Positions 23,538 to 35,792 of a stretch of 64,000 nucleotides of DNA are shown here, piece by piece (position 1 is the stretch's first letter; each line of letters starts with the position of its first letter). The translations under genes were made by a program, and so were the position numbers. The stretch is from Agriotes lineatus. Its lineage: Eukaryota; Arthropoda; Insecta; Coleoptera; Elateridae. The notes under the pieces were generated by a model that was not told the DNA's origin, ran no database searches, and worked only from the letters and a program-made list of their open reading frames with translations. The DNA lies in contig CALNHX010002303.1 in NCBI GenBank assembly GCA_940337035.1, positions 1 through 64,000 on the forward strand, given 5' to 3'.

Positions 23538-23725
23538 GATGCGTTGGGCCCTCCGAAAGGCCCAGTTTGTTATTAATTGGATTAAGGTCTTAAAAACAGT
23601 TTGTTTATGTTAATATCTATCACTGCAGCTTGTGGTACTGCACAAAACACTGATAAATAGCTCGAACTCGTTGTCGCTGCGACGAACTTTTACATCCGCT
23701 CGCTTCGAAGGCTCGGGTTAAACTC
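23538..23725 (-). promoter_or_regulatory. 5' untranslated region / internal promoter of the Jockey element
   Basis: The 188 bp between the upstream target duplication and the ORF1 ATG are GC-richer than the flanks and include a GGGCC...GGCCC inverted repeat just before the ATG (around 23548-23565). Jockey-clade elements carry an internal RNA polymerase II promoter at the extreme 5' end, and this segment occupies that place. Promoter activity is inferred from the family, not seen directly. Confidence 0.4.
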
Positions 23726-23737
23726 GAATTTATTTTT
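23726..23737. repeat. Target-site duplication, 5' side of the Jockey element
   Basis: GAATTTATTTTT, an exact copy of 19490-19501. Beyond it the interrupted dispersed repeat resumes. Confidence 0.88.
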
Positions 23738-23830
23738 ATGTAGGTTAAAGCTCTAATAGTAATTAGACAGTATTAAAAATGAGTTGTTCGACCATGAGAG
23801 GCTGAACTTATATTCACTTACATAATATAC
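23738..23830 (+). repeat. Dispersed degenerate repeat, copy 3 (start)
   Basis: 'GTTAAAGCTCTAATAGTAATTAGAC' matches the start of the copies at 17100 and 19235. It lies immediately after the target duplication, so the Jockey element landed next to or inside an older copy. Only the first ~90 bp are recognisable. Confidence 0.5.
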
Positions 23831-25424
23831 ATAAATGTTTCTATATTAAATTTACGTTGTTTTTGGTCACTTTTAAGCCCAAACTCCTTTAAAAATAATA
23901 TTTAAGCTGTGAAACATTAAGTGCATGAATCACATGAATCCCGTACTCGGTTTTCTAAATACGCTTTTGCATGTATTCCATCTTCTAAATAAACTGCATT
24001 TGCTTTGCATCGATGAGAAAGTCAATTTCCTCACACTTCAGTTCTAAAACCATTCGAAGTGCCGCAGACAATACCTACATGGCGTTAGGTTGTCGCCCCT
24101 GCAGTAGTAAAAAGGTTGTATGCAAATAACTGCTCAAATAAATATGTGCATATCAGCTCATTTACACTTTAGATAAGCAACCGCGTTTTTTTGGCTACCG
24201 GTTTTGCTTTTAATCGATACTTCGTACAAGGAGAGTTTTTATTTCAGGCTAGAACAATGTTTGGAACTGACATTTTCTGCTAGTCCATTTTAATTCGTTT
24301 ATATTTCCATACATCAGGGCTGGTTAGGCTGCTAACTATATGTAAAATCTTCGAAAATGTCTGTCAGTTACGCTAAGCTAGTTTTGAAGAATGGCTATTT
24401 TTAAAAATTACGTTTCCAGTGCTTTAAGTCGTTCTTACTTTGTAGATTATGTGATAGAGACGCTTTTACAACTATTATAGATTTGAATCTTAGACTTGTA
24501 GCTTTAAGTCGAACAGAAAAAAACTTAATATTAAGTGGTTGTTTATAGCCATATACAGCAATATACAAGCATAAACAAATTATTCGACTAAACATGGGCC
24601 TAGCCTCTATTCCGTGTGGAACACCACTTTATATTTTCGAATCCGCCTAATCTGTACCATAGCGTAAGTCTACTAAAAAATTCAGAAGCAACTTGTTTAA
24701 ATACAATTTGAGAGGAGCATAACATAAGCCAACGCTCATAAATACAAATTATTCTAGCCAAACATGGGCCCAGGCTCCGATCCATGGGGAAGACAAATCT
24801 CTCTAATTTTTCAACTTTGTGTAATATTTCACTTACTAGCTGTAGCCCGCGGCGCATGCCGCATTTAAAGTTTCGCGTGTTAGTATGAGATGTGCGCAGA
24901 TCTTCCTGTCACGAATGCCACCCGAACTTCATCGGGCGGTGACCTCGGAAAATCGATTTGTAAAGGTGGGTTTAAACGGATCGCTTGGCAACAAGGAAAT
25001 AATAAACCTACCTTATCATTAAACGAAATGTACTTGTGTTCGTAGTTTAAAAAAACACAACCAATAGGCATAATAAGTAATTGTTTTTTGTGATAATATC
25101 GCTATTAAAAGTAATGGAAAGTTTGTTGACAAAAACTCGAAAATGGTAACCATCGAATGCAACCATGGTACTTTTGCCCATTTAACACGACATGTAGTGT
25201 TGTGCATTATTATATAGGTATGATTGTGAAACAGAATATACTGCAACTAACTTGCAACACCCGATATACGATTTAGATAAAAATAATTCCAGAAAATATA
25301 TAACAAGCACCACTTCATTAAATAGTTTATTTGGTGGTTTGTTGAACATTTTATTTCCAACTACTTAATCTATAAAATTAACAGCAACCTTCATTTCAAA
25401 ATACCATATAGTGATAAACTGTAG
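23831..25424. other. Spacer with a two-copy degenerate repeat
   Basis: Two related segments near 24560-24610 and 24740-24790 share 'AAATTATTC' and 'AAACATGGGCC', followed by a 'CTCYRATYCRTG' pattern, about 180 bp apart. At 24838-24856 'AGCTGTAGCCCGCGGCGC' begins a GC-richer stretch to about 25000, similar in style to ends of dispersed insect elements. No gene is recognised. The several minus frames here share no domain I know. Confidence 0.4.
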
Positions 25425-28400
25425 CGTTCAAACTACTTTTAATGTTTTAAATATATTTGAAGCTCATTTAAAGGATGTTAAATCTGCTCTATATCTAAAT
25501 TTAAATTATGAACTCTTACTTAATAGACAAATTCTGCTGTTCTGAGTATTTATCGGGCTGAGCAGCTATTAAAACTCACGCCTATAGGTATCGCCTAAAA
25601 TCTCGTTTATACTACTTTTAATATTATTAAAAATTATTGCTAAAATGCCATATAATTAAGTATGTGGAGTTCAGTATAGCACAAACGACTTTAAATCTGG
25701 CTAGAATGATTTTTATTATCTAATTAGTACGATAAAGTCGGTTAAACATTTAGATAGTTTCGTTGACATAAAATTCAATGTTGTACTTTGTCAACTCACC
25801 TTTAAAGTCATTAAACTTGCAAATGTAATATTGTAATAATTTTTTAAAATCTCGTTAAGACGACGTTTAGTCTAATACAAGCAACATAATCTTGTTTAAT
25901 TTACTTCAATAGATTATATATGTAGATATTATACGATTTTTAGTTTGTTAACGATCTTAAATTTTTATTTTCTCATGGACAAAGACGTAAAGATAACGTT
26001 AACTATTGTTAAAAAACGATTCTAAGTGTTATTTAAACTGCTTTAAACCTCTATCAAACGGATTAGATCTTGTTTAACTTGATTTAAATCTCGTTATAAC
26101 GATAGTACTCTTGATTAAACTACTTTAAATTTCATTCAGATTAGTTAGATTACGTTACATCTACTTCAAATCTTCTTAAAACGACTTTACATCTCGTTCA
26201 AACGATTTTAAATCTCGTTAAAATAACGTTTATTCTAATGCAAACACTAGAGTATTTTTTTAGTAGGTTTAATTTAGTTCAACTGATCAAACATTGTTTA
26301 TGCGAGTTTGATTTCTTTGAAACGACTCAAATTTTAAGTTGTATTATTGATAATGTCGCTAAAATAACGTTGAATTTCACTAAAACGATTTTAAATCTCG
26401 TTTAAGCTGATGTAGATCTCGTTTAAATGAGTTATATTTCGGTGAACCAAATTAAAGGCTCACTAATGTGGTTACACTTATTTTAGGTATTACTATATAA
26501 ACGACATTAAATCTCGTTAAAATGATGCGATGTTGCATATAAATTCTATTAAATATCTTCAAATGATTTAGAGCTCGTTAAAATAATACGAAATATATTT
26601 TAAACTAAGTACTGCAAATCTAGTTGAACTGCTTTAAAATTTATTGAAATGCTTTTAAAATCTCGGGTTAGCTGCTCTAAGTCTCGTTCAAATAAGTTCT
26701 ATCGCGTTCAACCTAGTTTATATAGTGCTAAAATGGTTTTAAATTTTGTTTAAACTAGTTACTTCAAATCTGGTTAAGCCCGTCTCACTTCTTACTTCTA
26801 TGATGTTAAATATCGTTAAAGCTATTTTAAATTTCGTGAAAACGATTTTTGGTCTCGTTCAAGCAATTGGAAGTCTTTAAATATAGCTCAAACGAGTTAG
26901 ATCTCGTTAAACCTACTTTACATTGCATTAAACGATTTCCAACCTTTTTTAAACTGCTTCAAATCTGGCTTGTCCAAGCAATCAGATCTCGTTAAAATAA
27001 TACTGAATTTCGTTTAAACTACTGAAAATCTGGTTGCACTTCTAGTTAGTTTTATTTAAATATTTTAAACCGTATTGAATCTGCTCTGAATCTCGGTAAA
27101 ATAAGTGACATCTGGTTGAATACCTATATTTTAAATCTTGCTAAAACAGTTTTAAATTTTGTTGATGCAATTCGGTTTAAATCTCGTTAAATTGGTTTGT
27201 AGCTATTTAAATGATGTTAAATATCATCAAAACTATATTAAATTTCGTTAAAACAATTATAAACCTCGTTAAAGCGATTTTAAATTTCGCCAAAACGATT
27301 TCAAATTTTAGGTCGTGTAAAAGCAATTTGAAGTCTGTTTTAAATTGATTTAAATATCTTTCAAACAACTGCTTCAAATCTGGTTACACCTATTTTAAGT
27401 ATGTATTACTATTTATGATATTAGGTTTCATTATTTAATGTTGCACTTAGATATTAAAACGATTTAAAGCTCGTTAAAATGATATTACATCTTGTTTAAA
27501 TTACTGAAAAGCTGGTTAAAATACTTTTAAGTTTTATCGAAATAATTTTTAAATCTTATTTAAGCCGCTCTGGATCTTAGTAAATTGAGTTAAATCTCGC
27601 TAAAACAGTTTTAAATTTTGTTAGTACTTACTTCAAATCTGGTTAAATGGATTAGAAGTTTTATTGAAATGATTTTAAATCTTGTTTAAGCTTTAGTGTT
27701 GTTCAACGAGAACCTCGTCAAACGGGTTAGATCTTGTTAAACCTAGTGTTCATATCGTCAAACGCCTATAATCGTGTTTAAGCTACTGCAAATCTCGTTA
27801 AAATTATTTTAAATATCGTCAAAACGAGTTGGATGGCGTTAAATCCACTTTAAATTGCGTTAAACGATTTTAAATTTTGTTTAAACTACTTCAAATTTGG
27901 CTAAATCTGTTTTAAGTATTACTATTTAAATATCAAATCTCCTTAAATATTGTCCAAACAGACTAGATCTCGTTAAAGAGTACTGAATTTTGTTTAAACT
28001 ACTGAAAATCTGGTTAAACTTACTTTAAGTTTTATGAAACGTAGTAACTCTCGTTAAATCTGCTTTAAATGTCATTAAAACAATTTAAGTTTTGTTTAAA
28101 CTACTTTCAAATTTCTTTAAAAGAATTAGATTAAATTTTGCTAGAATTGATTCTACTTCTGATCTAATTTAATCGACTAAATGCGGACTCGTCAATGAAA
28201 TCGTGTTAAAAGGTTTCATTAAAAATGCTTATGATTTAATTTTAACACTTAAATTGCATTTGAAAGATTTCTATTCTTTTAAAAGAAATTAAAATTCTTT
28301 GAATTGAATTTTAGTCTCGCTTAACTATTGGAAATTCGGTTTAAACTGCTTCAAATCTGGTTTACAGTATTTTAATCTCGTTTAATGTTATTAAAATACC

Positions 28401-28465
28401 TTTAAATTTCATAAAAATAATGTTAACCTTGTTTAAATGGATTTTATGTTGTTAAAATGATTAAC
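25425..28465. repeat. Degenerate 20-21-bp minisatellite array, 3 kb
   Basis: The segment is built from loose copies of a 20-21 bp unit close to TTAAATCTCGTTAAAACGAT. Variants read 'CATCTCGTTCAAACGATTTTA', 'AAATCTGGTTAAACT' and 'TTTAAACTACTTCAAATCTGG'. Roughly 140-150 copies are implied by the length. Divergence is high, so strict frame is lost after a few units, and some longer super-units are suggested by recurring 'CTACTTCAAATCTGGTTAAA'. No open frame of note runs through it. Confidence 0.85.
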
Positions 28466-28799
28466 TGTGGTGAAAACTACACTCGGTATACTCTGCATGA
28501 TGGTTGACCTGTACTAAAATTAATTTTTAGAAAGTGGAAGTTGATTTTAAGTAACAACTTTATTTTAAAAATAATAAGTTGCAAGATGGTATGGCGGGGT
28601 ATGTCAAAATGACTTAGTGATTTAATAATGATTTGAAGAAATTTTAGGCTGGAGTAAGTATGGAAATAATCTATGAATTACAGTTACCGATTGATTTTTA
28701 AAAACTAAAACATACTGACAAAAAACCAATTTCAGCAACAGTTAATTAATAACAACCAAATAGTGCTACCGATATGTACTAAAATATGACATTCCAACT

Positions 28800-29450
28800 T
28801 AAAATTCCAGTCTCCGCGCTGCCGAAATTAAATATCTTCAGGCTCTTGAGGCACTAAAATGCAAATTTGTTGCCTCCGAATTGGTAGCGCCTTAAAAATT
28901 GTTTATGGCGCTCCTAAAATTAGCCAGAACAAGGACGTAAAACTCCGGGAGCCGTTGGGGCCTCGTAAACGCCTTATTCCGGCGTAATTGTCATGTTTTC
29001 GCGAGCAAATGGCTTATCCGATCGTAATTCAGTTTAGAGCGAACGCGCGCCCAAGGTGGCGTTTGACAAATGTTTGGCACTCGTTCGGTTTTTGACACTA
29101 TTAATTTCCGTGACACTAATTTCACGCTCGAGTGCAGCAATGTTACTCAACTAAAATCCACTCGGGTCAGTGGAAGTAACGGAACGGACAGTTGCTCTGG
29201 CTTTTCCCCAACTTACCGTATAAAAATTGAAATTAAAAATGAGAATAGGGCCAGTTATTAATGGCACTATTAATCAAAAGGTCGTTTATTAGCGTTGGAA
29301 GCTTGCCTATAAACGGTGCAATTATGTGGATCAACTTTTTATGCCATTCGGTTTTATCGGCTGGTTCAATCTCACCTTGGAAATGTAGCGTAATTTGTCA
29401 GCTTCTCAAAGCCAGACCATTCATTCAACTGGTAGGTGCACGTGTTTGAA
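28800..29450. promoter_or_regulatory. GC-richer island, candidate conserved non-coding element
   Basis: Base composition rises above the AT-rich background from about 28810 to 29120 and again at 29260-29450. Homeodomain-type words occur, such as TTTATTAG (29285-29292) and ACTATTAATCA upstream of it. Short open frames (29070-29261 and 29261-29449, plus) show no domain and no splice-site pattern. I suggest a regulatory element or an old exon, without proof. Confidence 0.28.
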
Positions 29451-32133
29451 ATGGCAAAAAATGTGGAGATACGTTACAGCCTTCTCATTCGCTTAGCTAT
29501 TGAAATATTATCCAAATCAATTAAAAATGCACGCACATAACTTTTTGTTTTACTTTAAGTATTAAAGTATGTTTTCCAGATTGTCCAAAGAGAAGTTGCA
29601 ATAACCAATGGTTGCATACGAAAATATTATTTAGATCAAAATTTTTCAAAAGCAGATTTAGAAAAAAAAGGATCTGCATTTGTGGACAAGTTAACTGTGT
29701 TATGCTATGTGAAGTATTAAAATAATTGTTTGACTGATGTTTTCCAGCTATATTGAAATTTTACTATAACCGAAATAAAATCATACCGTGATCTCGTCGT
29801 TATTTTTTTCCAAAACGGCAGTGAAGAACGTCAAAATGCATTAAAATACGAGAAATCGGCAGTGAAGTCATCCATTGTTTTACGACTTTTTGCAGGCGGC
29901 TGGGCGATAGACAAACGTCAATCGACGTCAACATAACCTACAAAAGTTGATTAAACCGCAATATTACGATTTTTCGATAAAAAAAACCTAACGTAGCCCT
30001 CGCTACTAAAGTTCCTCTTTATCCCTCATGTGGCTTATTTGCCTCGACTCTACGGGTCTCGGCAACTAAATCCACATTAAAAAATTAAACTTTAGTGCCG
30101 TGGTATACAAATTACTATTTAGATAGTAAAATCCCTAAATACATTAATTTGATAATGTAAATTTCCTATTGTTTAGAGATGCTTCGATGCATCTTAATTA
30201 CTTTAAGTCGAAAATTATAATCCTTGTGCTTAATATTGCAATTTGCCATGTGCTATTCTGTTTTTCGTTAAAAATACTTTTTGACTCTTCCTTAACTAAA
30301 TAGTAAGAATGGCAGTCTCTAGTTTTTAAAACTCTTATTTGTGTCGTTTAAACTTGCTTTAATGCACCTTCAAATTTTTTTAAAAATTTGCTACAAAAGG
30401 AAGGTTTACTTTATCCATTACCTTTTTGATTTTTACCTTCACCTTCACTAAACTACAGTTTTGTATAATGAATGACTGAATTTTAAAGCTTGTTTTATGT
30501 TTCGTTTAAACTTAATGTTTTGGTACATTTTAAAATGTTTCTAAATTAATTTTCTCAATTAAAAAACATTTTTTACGGTTACTCTGAAATTTTACATTTC
30601 TCAATTAAATATGTTTTCACCTTCAACTATACTAAAATTGTAGCATTCCACAGTCAGAGCTACTAAAATACAATAAATATGAATTGTAACAAAACCTGAA
30701 AGTTAGACAACTTAAAGTGCTCAGAAGAAATACAGGTTGCATAATCTTCAGCTAGTATTTAATTTCAAATAAAGGGCTAATTTGGGAATTTTGAAATTAA
30801 AATAAAAGAGAAAAACCACTTAATGTTTTGAATAAAAACCAAATTGGGGCTTGATAGCGTCCGGCGACGAATGAGTTAGGAGCTGATTCCCAGCTCAAAA
30901 GGATAAAAGAAATCTTCCATCTGTAAGGTTATAATTAATCTAATTCGCAATTATATTATAGAGTAATGGTTTGTCAGGCAAATAGATTTAATTCACTGAC
31001 CAGATTATTAATAGAAAAAGCAGTTACAAATTAACTGGTTGGTACATACATCGGTGATCAGTATATATCCTAATAGAAATGTCTTTGGTTTAGCTTTTTG
31101 CTTCCCCTACAATTCTTTGTTGTCTTTGAGCACGAAACACTATGATTGGGTTGGATAAAGTGGCCCGGAGTCTCGACGAAGCCTTTTGGAGTGCCTAATT
31201 GAAATATATGATAATGTTAGATTACCACTAAACCTCGTAAGAATTCCTCACCACAAAAACCGCTTCATTAGTCTGGCGATGAAATTGTTTCCTGTTAACC
31301 GAAAGTTCAACTTGATGGGTAAGGCAACAGTTTCTGGCTGCATAGGATCAATAACTTTATAAGAATGTAATAAGAAAAATTAATTACTTTTCCAGTAGCA
31401 ATACTAAAAGGAAACCAAATGGATAACCACAGGTTATATTTTGTAAATGTCAATTACGGTTTAATGTTATACCATAGGTATGTGTCGAATAATGGGCATT
31501 CCTTATACTTTAGAAATGTGAATTGAGTTATCCGATAAATCATTTAACAGCCATCATTGCTAACAGAAATAGGTTAAGAGGGTATAGAGAGCTCTTTAAA
31601 TTTATCTGACCTGAATGTACAGACTTTCAAAAAAAGAAAGAGTACCTTTCTATAAAACTCATGATTAATTAAACAATTTAAATCAAATTGATACGAACTC
31701 TAATTCGATATTTTAGTATAAAGTGTCATTTATGAACTGCCAAAGTTTATAATTCTTTATTATACTAAACTCATAATTAATCAATTAACATAACCCCTCA
31801 ACTACATGATTGGATGTATACATAAATATTATAGAGAAAAATATGTGAGCCTTCTAATGTAGGTTACAATAGTTGGTACAAAATTGTATGAGAAAATTGA
31901 TAGTTTCTGAATTTTAAAATTCGTTTTGGATTTCATTTTAACTTGATCCCTTGAGACGTATATTTTTTACAAATTTAAAACATTAATGTTGAAGTTCTTG
32001 TATATTCTCAATTGAAGCGAATTGAATATTGCTTATTTGTTACATTAAATAACATTTAAATGTATAATATACCGTAATTAGTAGTGAACACTAATTTACC
32101 TATAAAGGCAAAGCCTGTTCGAATAGAAATAAT
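29451..32133. other. AT-rich spacer, no gene
   Basis: No recognisable coding segment. A short patch at 29860-30080 is GC-richer and contains repeated 'CGTCAA'/'GACGTC' words, possibly an eroded MITE. Otherwise nothing supportable is seen. Confidence 0.45.
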
Positions 32134-32364
32134 CCCAGTGTGCACAGACACATTGAACTAACGTTGAATCATAACATTCATAACCCTGGACCAAGCGTCG
32201 AAATGTTGCGAAAATGTGATTATGACGTTTAATAAACGATATAATTACGTGAATAATAAAAGAATTACTAAAATTCAGCGTCTAATTTAGGTTGAGATAG
32301 TGACGTTAAGTGTTTGACTAAAATTCGACGTTTAATATATAATGAATAACGTGTGTCTGCTGGG
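32134..32364. mobile_element. CCCAG-ended MITE, 231 bp
   Basis: The ends are CCCAGTGTGCACAGACAC and, read from the right, CCCAGCAGACAC, so the inverted repeat is imperfect with a 6-7 bp gap. An AT dinucleotide lies next to both ends and may be the target duplication. Inside, ACGTT-type words recur every few tens of bp ('AACGTTGAAT', 'GACGTTTAAT', 'GACGTTAAG', 'CGACGTTTAAT'), and 'ACTAAAATTC' occurs twice. This pattern resembles CCCAG-ended MITEs with tandem ACGTT subrepeats found widely in animals and usually grouped with IS3EU/ISL2EU-type transposons. The superfamily assignment is from memory and tentative. Confidence 0.65.
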
Positions 32365-34257
32365 ATAGAATTTAAATAAAACTTGGAAATTGAATCTGCA
32401 TTCTTTTAGTTCTAAAGAAAGTTAATTGAACTTGACACGTAAGCACAATATTTTTATATAACAAGATTAATAAATGAACAGCTAGCTTTATTTTCTTAAC
32501 ATTAACAAATTGTTAGTGGATTTTGACGCTATGGGCAATTTTTAGTCTTTCGTTTCCCTAAACTTATTGGTAGAAAAAAGGTGGTTGTTGACAAACATTT
32601 GTAAACAGAAAGTGTGCAAAACAAATTTTATACAAATTTGCTTGAGGCAATCAGCTATTTTAGTTTTTATACTAATTAATTGGTGACAATGAGTTTAGGT
32701 ATTGCATTCATGAGGGGAATGTTCACATTCTAAGTGGACATTTAAATGTTTACACTTATACTTATAAGCCCGAATAATAACTAAGGGGTAAGCACAGCGT
32801 TAAAGTACTTACGAAGTATTTATTGGTAGCTTAATACATAAATAAAGTCTATATTCCACCATCTACCTACAATTAAAAATTATCATTTACTTAAGAGAAA
32901 TAAACAGATGCCGTAAAGCAGTGGAATCAAGAGGCTTTGTTCAGAACAATACCGCTTTTCAACTACACAAACCTATTGCCTAAATATTTGGGTTGGAATT
33001 ATATATACACTATAACAAAAGTAAGAAATTTTCAAACATTAGCTGAACAAAATTTTGAGTACATTATTTTAACAGCGGTGGCGTTAAAACTTTTAATGGT
33101 TCAGTTGGCTTTATCGGATTGGTTTATTAGTTGGATTTATTCAGCTATCAACTATTATCAACTTTCTTCGGTTCTTCGGTGCTGTCATATGTTTTTATAC
33201 TATTTATGGATTCTTTCTGAGCACAGAACCAGCTGCAACTTTTCACGTTGGTAAAGTTTACAGTTGTTGGTCCAGCCCGGTGATGCTTTTTGAAAATCAC
33301 GTAAATTTTTACGGTGCGTGCTTACTTAATGCTTAACGTTTTATGATACGTTTTTATGTTAATGTCTGAGTTGACAGAATAATGTAAATAATTGGAAATT
33401 TGACATGTTTTAAACAGCTATTTGCAACAAGTTTGTAATAATTTGAACATAATTGAATATTGAATATCATTTATTGAGATACCCTTCTGCCGCACATTCT
33501 CAAGCAATTGTTCCACACGGAGGACAACGATAATTTCTTGCAGTGTTAAATTTTTTCATTTTTCACTAGCACGTCACTGTTTCTTAATATCCGGAATACA
33601 AGGCCTATTATGGGGTACACATTGCTGTGGCAGGCACTGGTGTAACGTAAGATGAAGACGAAGAAGGCCCCGAGCCATTACTGCGATTTTTATATATCAA
33701 TATTTTAAAGCGTTACGTGATTGCGACTTTCATATTTCGTTCGAATCGAATCGACGATTGAAAATGGGTAAATCTCGTCTCGTCTCGTGGCAACACTATA
33801 TACGAGTACCTAACCCGTGAAAAGTTTCAAATCTGTGAAGGTCCGACTTTATTTTTCATTGTTATGCAAGCAGCTATACCGATAAAATCCAATTATTATC
33901 AAAACAGTGCTAGTAGCTCTAACACATTCATTTTTAATGTCACAAATTGCACCACATTTGCTATCGGCGGCTGTCGATAACCTCAAATTGTATTAAATTT
34001 CGGGAGCACTATATTTGTAAATAAGTTTACGATGGTCTCGACTGCTACTATGCGTCAATTCTCTTGCGACAGCGTTTTTGTCCATAATTGCCATGTAAGT
34101 TTGGGTTCTATTTCGAATCGCCCTCAGCAGCTGCCAGCCACTTAGGGCACTGATACAAGCGTGTCTGTTAACACGAAACTCATGTTATATCGACACACTT
34201 CTTGGATGTTGTTTTACATGTTTTAAGGGGTATCGAATAGCTACCTCCGGATCTCAT
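32365..34257. other. AT-rich spacer, no gene supported
   Basis: A 105-codon plus frame at 32937-33254 is rich in aromatic and aliphatic residues but has no domain, and its composition follows AT-rich DNA. A GC-richer patch lies at 33480-33680. I would not call a gene. Confidence 0.45.
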
Positions 34258-34260
34258 TAC

Positions 34261-34581
34261 TTAAACCTTTAAATTAACATTCCCATTAAGGTAAAACCAA
34301 TATGTCTCCGTAAAATAGGTTACATTTAACTGCTCGTCATTGAGCTTATCCAAAAACCAACGACAAAACTGAACTCTTATTGGATAATCTTGTTCTAAAA
34401 GTTCCTGAACGGATATAAATTGGAAATGATGCAGATGCAAATCTTGTTTCAATATTCGCTGGTACGTGTCGTAACCTAACTCATCAAATTGCTGGCATAA
34501 ATCTTTCTTCTTTGAACTACCAGGCCCTTTCATACCAATACTTGCAATTTTTCGACATTTGCTGACAACATTTTTTACCAA
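34261..34581 (-). pseudogene. Broken Tc1/mariner-like transposase fragment
   Basis: The 106-codon frame matches the middle of a mariner-type transposase. A degraded helix-turn-helix part ends in 'YQRILKQDLHLH', followed by the conserved linker 'FISVQELLEQDYPIRVQFC' and 'RWFLDKLND', then the first catalytic block. In intact relatives that block reads like F-S-D-E-x-H-F followed by LNG-VN. Here it is 'YFTETYWFYLNGNVN', so the first catalytic Asp is replaced and the neighbouring residues have changed. The frame stops just after this block, and the second and third catalytic acids are absent. The N-terminal half has decayed. It is a dead copy. No inverted repeats could be placed around it. Confidence 0.82.
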
Positions 34582-34859
34582 GTTATAAAATTTCTAATAA
34601 GTAAGATTAATAATGAATGTTCTTTGAAATATATAAAAATCATTTTCATAATCTGCCAGATTTGTACAAAAAAATTAAAAATTTTCAATTAGGGGACTTA
34701 AAACGTCCTTTATATGGAACTTAGGGCTTCAGTCGAGTATGATTATACACTGTGGATACAGGAGCCCCACATGACCCCACGACAAGCAGCATGATTCCAG
34801 TAAGCATTGCAAAGCCACTTAAACACCACTTACATCCTGATTTAGAGGCTTAATGAATT

Positions 34860-35200
34860 GAAATTGATCGATATGGACACAGAAATGCGACTCCATTTCC
34901 TGGCCCTCGCCGGGCAGCTCTAACTGCAAATCTAATTGATATTAGCAATGTAAATGCCCTTTTTGCGCCTGTTCATTTGAATCGCGCGAAAAAAACGCGA
35001 CGCAACCAAGCGTTAATTGGTTGCACTTCATTCAGGCGCACTCTTGACGAGTTTATTAGCGGCCGCATTTATTTGCTGTTGTGCCTAAAGACCTGCGGGC
35101 TTCTGGTTCTGGTCGCTGGACTCGATCCTGGATGACTTGCGACTGCCGGTGCAGCTGGATTTCGAACTTGTGCCCGTTTGCTGCCCTGTTGCCCAGGTCA
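34860..35200. promoter_or_regulatory. GC-richer island with homeodomain-type words
   Basis: A compact island in AT-rich DNA. It holds TAATTGAT (34933-34940), repeated CGCG words, 'GTTTATTAGC' and a NotI-type GCGGCCGC (35059-35066). It ends in CCCAG|GTCAGT (around 35190-35201), which resembles a splice donor. No single frame is open across it. It may be a conserved intronic enhancer, or an untranslated exon using the donor-like end. Confidence 0.3.
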
Positions 35201-35790
35201 GTTTACTTTAATTTGCATTAGAAAAATTTCGGTCTAAAAAATTGTGCGTAAAATTGTGCATGGTTGTAGAAGTGTTTAAAAAATTGTGCACGTATAGATA
35301 GGATGCCCGTTTTCGACGATATTGCAATGGTTGTCAGTCAAACTTAAGGTCAAATAAAAATAATTGTAAATTTAGATTATTTCAATAATAATAATTGCAT
35401 ATTAAAAGCAAAGAAGTTACGAGCCAGAGGTTTCATTAAAAAAGGCGTTACAAAGGGTTACGTGCAAAGTAAAAAGTGCATACAATCAGTAGTCTGTGCA
35501 GTTTACCTAAATTGGTACAGAAGTTTGGCGCACATGAGACTGAACGGCAGCTGAGTTAAACTAACACAGCATTCTATGTTTATCGCACAAAATGTAATCA
35601 GTGGTTGATAGAGACAGAGCTGGTGATTTAGTTCACACAGTTTTGGCGATTGTTGCTGTGTTAACAATGGATTTCAATACAGCAGCTTAAGAAAGCCTTA
35701 GTGTACTTCTGATAAATGTGATATTCTGAATATCTAGTATTATTTGCATTATCCCCATTGTTAACAATCTAGCTGTTTATTTATTATAAT
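35201..35790. other. Spacer, no gene
   Basis: AT-rich, with a duplicated 'AAAAAATTGTGC' word near 35236-35290. Nothing else recognised. Confidence 0.45.
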
Positions 35791-35792
35791 AG

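Larger units (their letters stand above)
19502..23725 (-). mobile_element. Full-length Jockey-clade non-LTR retrotransposon
   Basis: A minus-strand element of about 4.2 kb with every expected part: a short 5' region (23538-23725), ORF1 (22404-23537), ORF2 overlapping it (19676-22414), a short 3' UTR (about 19518-19675) and a poly(A) tail read as T on the plus strand (19497-19517). A perfect 12-bp target duplication flanks it. Both ORFs are open and all catalytic motifs I checked are present, so the insertion is recent and may be competent. Jockey-clade assignment rests on the two-ORF layout, the zinc knuckles of ORF1, the AP-like endonuclease, the lack of an RNase H domain and the FADD reverse transcriptase core. 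Confidence 0.93.

Noticed and set aside
32937..33254. 105-codon hydrophobic plus-strand frame that might be a membrane protein
   Set aside because: Composition follows AT-rich DNA, the hydrophobic stretches are not spaced like membrane helices, and there are no splice or promoter signals.
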